From CAZNHL01 sp964572965 (lineage in GTDB: Bacteria > Bacteroidota > Bacteroidia > Cytophagales > UBA9547): a stretch of 9,383 nucleotides of DNA. The notes under the pieces are model-generated. The model saw nothing but the letters and a program-made list of their open reading frames with translations, was not told the origin of the DNA and did no database searches. Numbering within the stretch: the stretch's first letter is position 1; every line of letters begins with the position of its first letter. Position numbers and translations under genes: made by a program. Shown one piece after another: positions 8,701-9,383 of this stretch. The stretch spans positions 1-9,383 of the forward strand of contig CAZNHL010000111.1 of the NCBI GenBank assembly GCA_964572965.1, in the 5' to 3' direction.

Positions 8701-9383
8701 AATATTTCAGCTTCTCTTAGCGGATATGTATTTAAATGTCAGGCAAATTTCAGCGGCTGTACTACATTGAGTGCAGTAGGGGGTAATTTGACAGTAAATC
8801 CATTACCTAAAGTTGTTACTCAGCCTGTCAATTCTCCTGCTATTTGTCAGGGGGGCAATACTTCATTCTCGGTATCTGTTTCACCTGTAACGGCTGTTGT
8901 TCAATGGCAGGAGTATAATGGTACTACCTGGAATAATTTGTCTAATGGTGGTATTTATTCAGGTGTAACTACTGGTAATTTGACATTGACGAATATATCA
9001 GCTTCTATTAATGGGCATTTATATAGAGCAAGGGTCGCAGCTACCTGTATTCCTAATGATATATCGAATCCGGCATTACTTACTGTAAACCCTCCGGGTT
9101 CTTGGCTGGGTACAATAANNNNNNNNNNCGGGATTATTCCTACCAGTATAATTGATGCGGTAATACTTCCATCTGCTACTCATTATCCGGTGGTGCCTTC
9201 CGGAAGTACTATTGTGTCAAAAAACCTGTCTATCGGAACAAATGCCTCATTGACCATGCTGAAAGGGTCTGTTTTGCAGGTTTACGGAGACTGGACCAAT
9301 AACGGGGTGTTTAACCCGGGTACAGGTAAAGTAGAGTTTAAAGGATCCGCAGCCACACAAACGATTGATAAGGCGTCTGGTAA
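1180..9383 (+). CDS. Main body of the giant secreted repeat protein (putative T9SS-exported adhesin), 5' end lost to frameshift, 3' end beyond window
   Basis: The frame beginning ATA GAG GGT at 1180 has no stop to the window edge, about 2,734 codons, and is open from 1174. It has no convincing start of its own: the first ATG is at 1792, inside a repeat, so it is best read as the continuation of the gene starting at 308. In order it encodes beta-strand repeats (to about 2750), a beta-rich VNGNLRR-type linker domain (about 2755-3225), four PA14-like plus Ig-like composite units (3229-6162), ten further Ig-like modules (6163-9087) and a new cap with beta-strand repeats (9088 on). Composition is rich in Thr, Ser, Asn, Gly and Ala. 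Such proteins in Bacteroidota usually end in a T9SS sorting domain and act as surface or secreted adhesins; that domain would lie outside the window. No catalytic motif was recognised. The 10-N gap at 9119-9128 lies within it. Confidence 0.85.
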   Translation, partial: MEGILTVWRTKSLGGDVTANTLTVDGTSATIYNRLSLGTSNLTVNGATTVTANGRIISGNNTTVFTGVFSNAGNVSLGNASNTFSNTFDNTGTYTQGSGTYLYSGAVTNSGSFTGSATAVSITFAGTFNNTGTYTANAGTYAYIGAVTNSGTANLSSVSTFSSTLAIISGATFTASGRCTLNGALNNSGTATFSFSGTAPSTVNMFNGTVNALGGTLTISGNNSTFNNNIAVASGATFNATANPSIIGSNLGITGAGSITFNTVTVNSAVVFDNQTAITITGTLNGVSSSSEYKNSLAASVLNFQSTAAPMTTGIFTAVATGNTVNYNRNGDQTIKGTVYYNLNVNGVITVQRTKTLESNVTTTVNGSFVIGGESAYNYDVNLNQGSLTVNGTTTILATGRLYDNNGAGTNLFVGAVVNQGAWGAAATGFSSQTIFEGGLTNNGSFVSGTGVYIFRANSQSISGVPAIQNVTIGQPSDALNNYYTLTDSDLTISGNLIFVKGVLTTGSNTVIMTNTGSGTLSGFGAATGWVNGNLRRNYSGGNQTRTFAVGTSSVYAGVDLGASNISTAGYVTARTDDGDAVGFNSPCLNVDRSVNRTWTLTANTLVLASTNLYTVTANFVATDLDAGTNTANLTGLVYNGTRWIYTNPGTRNTTNTQVNNFTSLGILQLAEPGTVPALVSPGVFGDNQWNVYTYNANNATNYVGYYTDTTLSLITTNSFTNTQTPQYASTYLGCGVAVNNFFTSAKRTNFASGYYQIGVSTTEPFSLIINGAAIISGNGLTNTNVWTGQLTSIDQVEYQWTGNVLPNSSSLTITPVINPAALDAGLIEGSQKLCSGQIPQSSFSSTTAGTSGCTFGGKTIPAVNSYQWQYSPDSLSWTNITGATSATYNVGTAVNADSYYRRGITDDCNRLVYSNVVSVKIDNGVYGDPTEYGNNVWNVYSYKSNNYTNYAGYYVENNLSFATTNRFTTTQSPSFASGYQGCQIQNTYYSSIYKRQGFPAGTPAYQIDISSRDDGATLIINGTTIATWGCCNAISNVWTGPLDADSYVEWRWYGNAGSNSSGLTFTPVTPTPLLGGSIGSDQIICAGDNPNPFTNVSSPSGGCSISYYKWQYSTTGSAPWTDIASSNSATLTYPQSIYVNTWFRRIAYDVCGNSANSAAISVTINNSAPVPSEEFGNGTWNFSMYDDQAFGTYVGYGTQTGTTSGVNKYSFRSIDYYPSTSWPSSMTGYQGCQQIANNYSIKIKRTNFDESYYQIDIPCWDDDVYLFINGVQQLFSPYVAGCGTPLNNVWVGKLTATSTVEFRNVNYGGVGQIQVRFTDLGPTAPNSLVPGTISAFPSTFCSSSLPTINSVTPASGGCTPVYQWQSSLTGSEPWTDIYGATSAAFTASSPLTSSAYFRRKATDNCGNAAVTTASVLLTLNNTIPGTPGIAGNGFWNAYVYSATNYSNYNGYYTDTTVNLDTRVIYTSAGSPSNASNYQGCLVNNTNYSVRFIRTNLKPGTYRIDIPYHDDGVALFIDNVQVYLNNACCTSETNVWTGTITASTVVEVRFFNNGGPGGLNITLTPVTPATSVAPGSIGASQTICNGAIPSTFTEQSVAVSSCYVYYQWQKSTDNVTFTNISGATANTYSETAALTQNAYYRRMSKDACGNTANSNVVTVTVNSVLAAGTIGSDQSVCNGFAAAMTNQTLATGGNGLYNYQWQSSTDNVTFTNIPGATNANYTSGGLTVNTWFRRNVTACGTVSSNVVAVTISPATAVTNSPVSGSVCPGANIAFSATAVGKGLTYQWQISTNNGSTWNSVPNAGVYSNATTSTLNITGAVSGMAGYQYRVVVTSGAGCTPTTATSAVATLTIGKSVITTQPTNNSICTGSNTSFTVVGSGSSLSYKWQLSTNGGTSYTDLTNTTPYSNVQTNTLTITNATVSMSTYRYRVIISSGCGTDTTASARSQGILTVNNVIANNTVTPAAAGVCSGTATTITATGPSGGAGAGSYSYQWQSSADNTTFNDISGGTNATPQATGNLTSPAYFRRVVKSGGCTNTSSSVVVNIIQPVSITTVPAGASVCPGEPVSFSVAASGAILGYQWQVSTNSGASYTDLTNTAPYSDVTTSTLNISSATVGMDNFRYKIKVIGTCGTVTTPTPAGGATLSTNGTVTILTPPANATSCSGRNIAISTAATGLNLTYKWQVDNGGGFADILTSYNGLYTNFSTNSLTINSATNVMSGYKYRVIVSSSCGAPVISNQATITVYPSISSNTVSPTQTICAGDIPAQLVGSTPLGGGATTPVAFTYLWQSSLDNAAWSTASGASGNINYSPGALTQDTYYRRVVNAGNCNANTTPVVIKITVNPATVITTGPSNFSACQGTNTSVSIAASGGALSYQWQVSTNNGATWANVSGVNHQNGTTATLSVSNTPASFNGYKYRCIVSGNCNPPSDTSNVATLSVGTAPVFTSNPPNRTVCEGVGTTYPVTATAIGAITYSWYYSASGGPNTLISDNSTFTGSTTNILSVANISASLSGYVFKCQANFSGCTTLSAVGGNLTVNPLPKVVTQPVNSPAICQGGNTSFSVSVSPVTAVVQWQEYNGTTWNNLSNGGIYSGVTTGNLTLTNISASINGHLYRARVAATCIPNDISNPALLTVNPPGSWLGTIXXXXGIIPTSIIDAVILPSATHYPVVPSGSTIVSKNLSIGTNASLTMLKGSVLQVYGDWTNNGVFNPGTGKVEFKGSAATQTIDKASG
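1969..2211 (+). repeat. 81-residue beta-rich segment, copy 2 (intact, reads through)
   Basis: This begins VTVNSAVVF and ends DQTIKGTVYYNLN. It matches copy 1 (938-1180) over its whole length without gaps. Here the frame continues as VNGVITVQRTKTLESNV, giving the template that shows where the first copy was broken. Confidence 0.8.
2755..3225 (+). other. Beta-rich linker domain with a VNGNLRR motif
   Basis: After the beta-strand repeats comes FGAATGWVNGNLRRNYSGGN, then TRTFAVGTSSVYAGVDLG, and later VDRSVNRTWTLTANTL. The order '(V/F)xGxLRR ... (F)xVG ... YxxVxL ... Sv.RxWxL' recurs in many large Bacteroidota secreted proteins just after beta-strand repeats; I know it as a common unnamed beta-sandwich-like segment. 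It contains one Cys (2941-2943). It ends in LGILQLAEPGTVPAL, a linker to the first PA14-like module. Function is unknown, probably structural. Confidence 0.45.
3229..3945 (+). repeat. Composite unit 1: PA14-like module (degenerate) plus Ig-like module
   Basis: The PA14-like part (about 3229-3630) starts with FGDNQWNVYTYN, then NYVGYYTDTTLS, YLGCG, KRTNFASGYYQI and NVWTGQL, and ends SLTITPV. It keeps the frame of the other three copies but carries Thr-Thr-Glu-Pro (3463-3474) where they have an adjacent Asp pair, and it lacks the second Cys before NVW. The Ig-like part (about 3631-3945) has KLCSG, SYQWQYSPDSLSWTNITGAT, SYYRR and a closing Cys at 3904-3906. This is the most diverged of the four PA14-like copies. 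Confidence 0.7.
3952..4677 (+). repeat. Composite unit 2: PA14-like module plus Ig-like module
   Basis: The PA14-like part (about 3952-4392) shows NNVWNVYSYKSNNYTNYAGY, then ASGYQGCQ, KRQGFPAG, YQIDISSRDDGATLIING, WGCCNAISNVWTG and LTFTPVTP. The Asp pair is at 4219-4224 and a Cys-Cys pair precedes NVW. In PA14 folds the equivalent acidic region can bind calcium and sugars; whether it does so here is inference. The Ig-like part (about 4393-4677) has QIICAG, YYKWQYSTTGSAPWTDIA, TWFRR and VCGNSAN. Confidence 0.7.
4699..5439 (+). repeat. Composite unit 3: PA14-like module plus Ig-like module
   Basis: The PA14-like part (about 4699-5142) shows FGNGTWNFSMYDD, MTGYQGCQQ, KRTNFDESYYQIDIPCWDDD, VYLFINGVQQ, a GCG in place of Cys-Cys, and NNVWVGKLTA. 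Three Asp in a row lie at 4963-4971. Its last strand differs from the others (QVRFTDL in place of LTxTPVTP). The Ig-like part (about 5143-5439) has STFCSSS, VYQWQSSLTGSEPWTDIYGA, AYFRRKATDNCGN. Its W-to-W distance to unit 2 is 243 residues. Confidence 0.7.
5455..6162 (+). repeat. Composite unit 4: PA14-like module plus Ig-like module
   Basis: The PA14-like part (about 5455-5883) shows GNGFWNAYVYSATNYSNYNG, NYQGCLVNN, YRIDIPYHDDGVALFIDN, ACCTSETNVWTGTITA and ITLTPVTP. The Asp pair is at 5707-5712. The Ig-like part (about 5884-6162) has QTICNG, YYQWQKSTDNVTFTNISGAT, AYYRRMSKDACGN and VVTVTV. This is the last PA14-like copy; from here only Ig-like modules follow. The starting Trp codons of the four units (3247, 3991, 4720, 5485) are 248, 243 and 255 residues apart. 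Confidence 0.7.
6163..7035 (+). repeat. Ig-like triplet 1 (types A-B-B)
   Basis: Three Ig-like modules of about 90-100 residues have their YQWQ/YKWQ Trp codons at 6280, 6538 and 6838. Each has an early Cys (SVCNG, SVCPG, SICTG) and a late Cys, a likely disulfide pair around the core Trp. The first is type A, ending in a 'LTVNTWFRR..TACG' strand pair. The second and third are type B, with 'TSTLNITGAVSGMAGYQYRV' and the related 'TNTLTITNATVSMSTYRYRV' endings. They resemble the PKD/Ig-like modules of Bacteroidota surface proteins and probably act as a stiff stalk or binding array. Confidence 0.7.
7036..7914 (+). repeat. Ig-like triplet 2 (types A-B-B)
   Basis: Core Trp codons are at 7159, 7423 and 7726. 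Module 1 is type A (SYSYQWQSSADNTTFNDISG, then SPAYFRRVV). Modules 2 and 3 are type B (YQWQVSTNSGASYTDLTNT with STLNISSATVGMDNFRYKI; YKWQVDNGGGFADI with NSLTINSATNVMSGYKYRV). The type A Trp lies 293 residues after that of triplet 1. The second module has an extra Pro/Gly-rich loop before its last strand (about 7585-7620). Confidence 0.7.
7915..8796 (+). repeat. Ig-like triplet 3 (types A-B-B)
   Basis: Core Trp codons are at 8044, 8314 and 8611. Module 1 is type A (TYLWQSSLDNAAW, then LTQDTYYRRVV). Modules 2 and 3 are type B (SYQWQVSTNNGATWANVSG with ATLSVSNTPASFNGYKYRC; TYSWYYSASGG with NILSVANISASLSGYVFKC). The type A Trp is 295 residues after that of triplet 2. Module 3 replaces the usual WQ by WY, and modules 2 and 3 carry an extra Cys in the YxxxC strand. 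Confidence 0.65.
8797..9087 (+). repeat. Final Ig-like module (type B)
   Basis: This module has AICQGGNTSF, VVQWQEYNGTTWNNLSNGG, NLTLTNISASINGHLYRARV, a late Cys and ALLTV. Its core Trp is at 8905. It follows triplet 3 as a third type B copy and ends the array. The next residues (NPPGSWLG) begin a different kind of segment. Confidence 0.65.
9088..9383 (+). other. Start of a second cap and beta-strand repeat zone
   Basis: After the Ig array the protein reads NPPGSWLGTI, then the N gap, then GIIPTSIIDAVILPSATHYP, VVPSGSTIVSKNLSIG and DWTNNGVFNPGTGKVEFKGS. This matches a pattern very common in Bacteroidota giant proteins: 'WxGxxxxDWxxxxNWxxGxxPxxxxDVxIP' followed by 'GxxLxVxGDWTNNGxFxPGTGxVxFxGS'. 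It parallels the N-terminal cap and beta-strand layout at 374-2750. The reading frame is the same on both sides of the gap. The protein continues beyond the right edge. Confidence 0.6.
9119..9128. other. Assembly gap (10 N)
   Basis: Ten consecutive N's interrupt the coding frame. Because 10 is a common placeholder, the true gap length may differ. The frame is kept across it as written. The expected DW...NW part of the cap motif is missing exactly here, so several codons are probably hidden. Confidence 0.95.

Noticed and set aside
6163..9087. Possible CRISPR-like or DNA-level tandem repeat array
   Set aside because: The periodicity is at protein level with module lengths of 258-321 nt and heavy synonymous drift; there are no short identical repeats with spacers.

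Overview
The window looks like a piece of a Bacteroidota chromosome, from a Flavobacteria-, Sphingobacteria- or Chitinophaga-like lineage; genus cannot be assigned. The signs are a TTTG / TAnnTTTG promoter of the Bacteroidota type, no Shine-Dalgarno sequence before the main start, AT-leaning codon use, a type IX secretion (T9SS) sorting tail on the upstream gene, and a giant Thr/Ser/Asn/Gly-rich repeat protein of a kind common in this phylum.

Layout. Positions 1-59 hold the last codons of an upstream gene ending in a probable T9SS type A sorting domain. A strong hairpin terminator follows (82-127), then a promoter (165-198) and a leader of about 100 nt. From 308 to the right edge there is in effect one gene on the plus strand, coding for roughly 3,025 residues before it leaves the window. 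It is broken once, at about 1178-1183, where a run of four A's puts TAG in frame. One more A, or a -1 slip, restores the frame. A second copy of the same 81-residue segment runs straight through the equivalent point, so the break sits inside a conserved domain. As deposited, the gene is a 291-codon 5' fragment with the signal peptide and a long downstream fragment without a start.

The protein is built in zones: signal peptide; W/NW-type cap and beta-strand repeat zone (about 374-2750) with a duplicated 81-residue segment; a beta-rich VNGNLRR-type linker domain (about 2755-3225); four composite units of a PA14-like module plus an Ig-like 'YQWQ' module (3229-6162); an array of ten more Ig-like modules in the order A-B-B, A-B-B, A-B-B, B (6163-9087); and the start of a second W-type cap and beta-strand zone (9088-9383), interrupted by a 10-N assembly gap at 9119-9128. 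The most likely role is a very large secreted or cell-surface adhesin exported through Sec and T9SS, with its C-terminal sorting domain beyond the window. That role is inferred from architecture; no enzymatic motif was recognised.

The minus strand carries nothing I can support. No RNA gene, CRISPR array, insertion sequence or phage feature was seen. The points most worth a second look are the single-base frameshift, the domain order, the loss of the Asp pair in the first PA14-like copy, and the likely under-sized gap.
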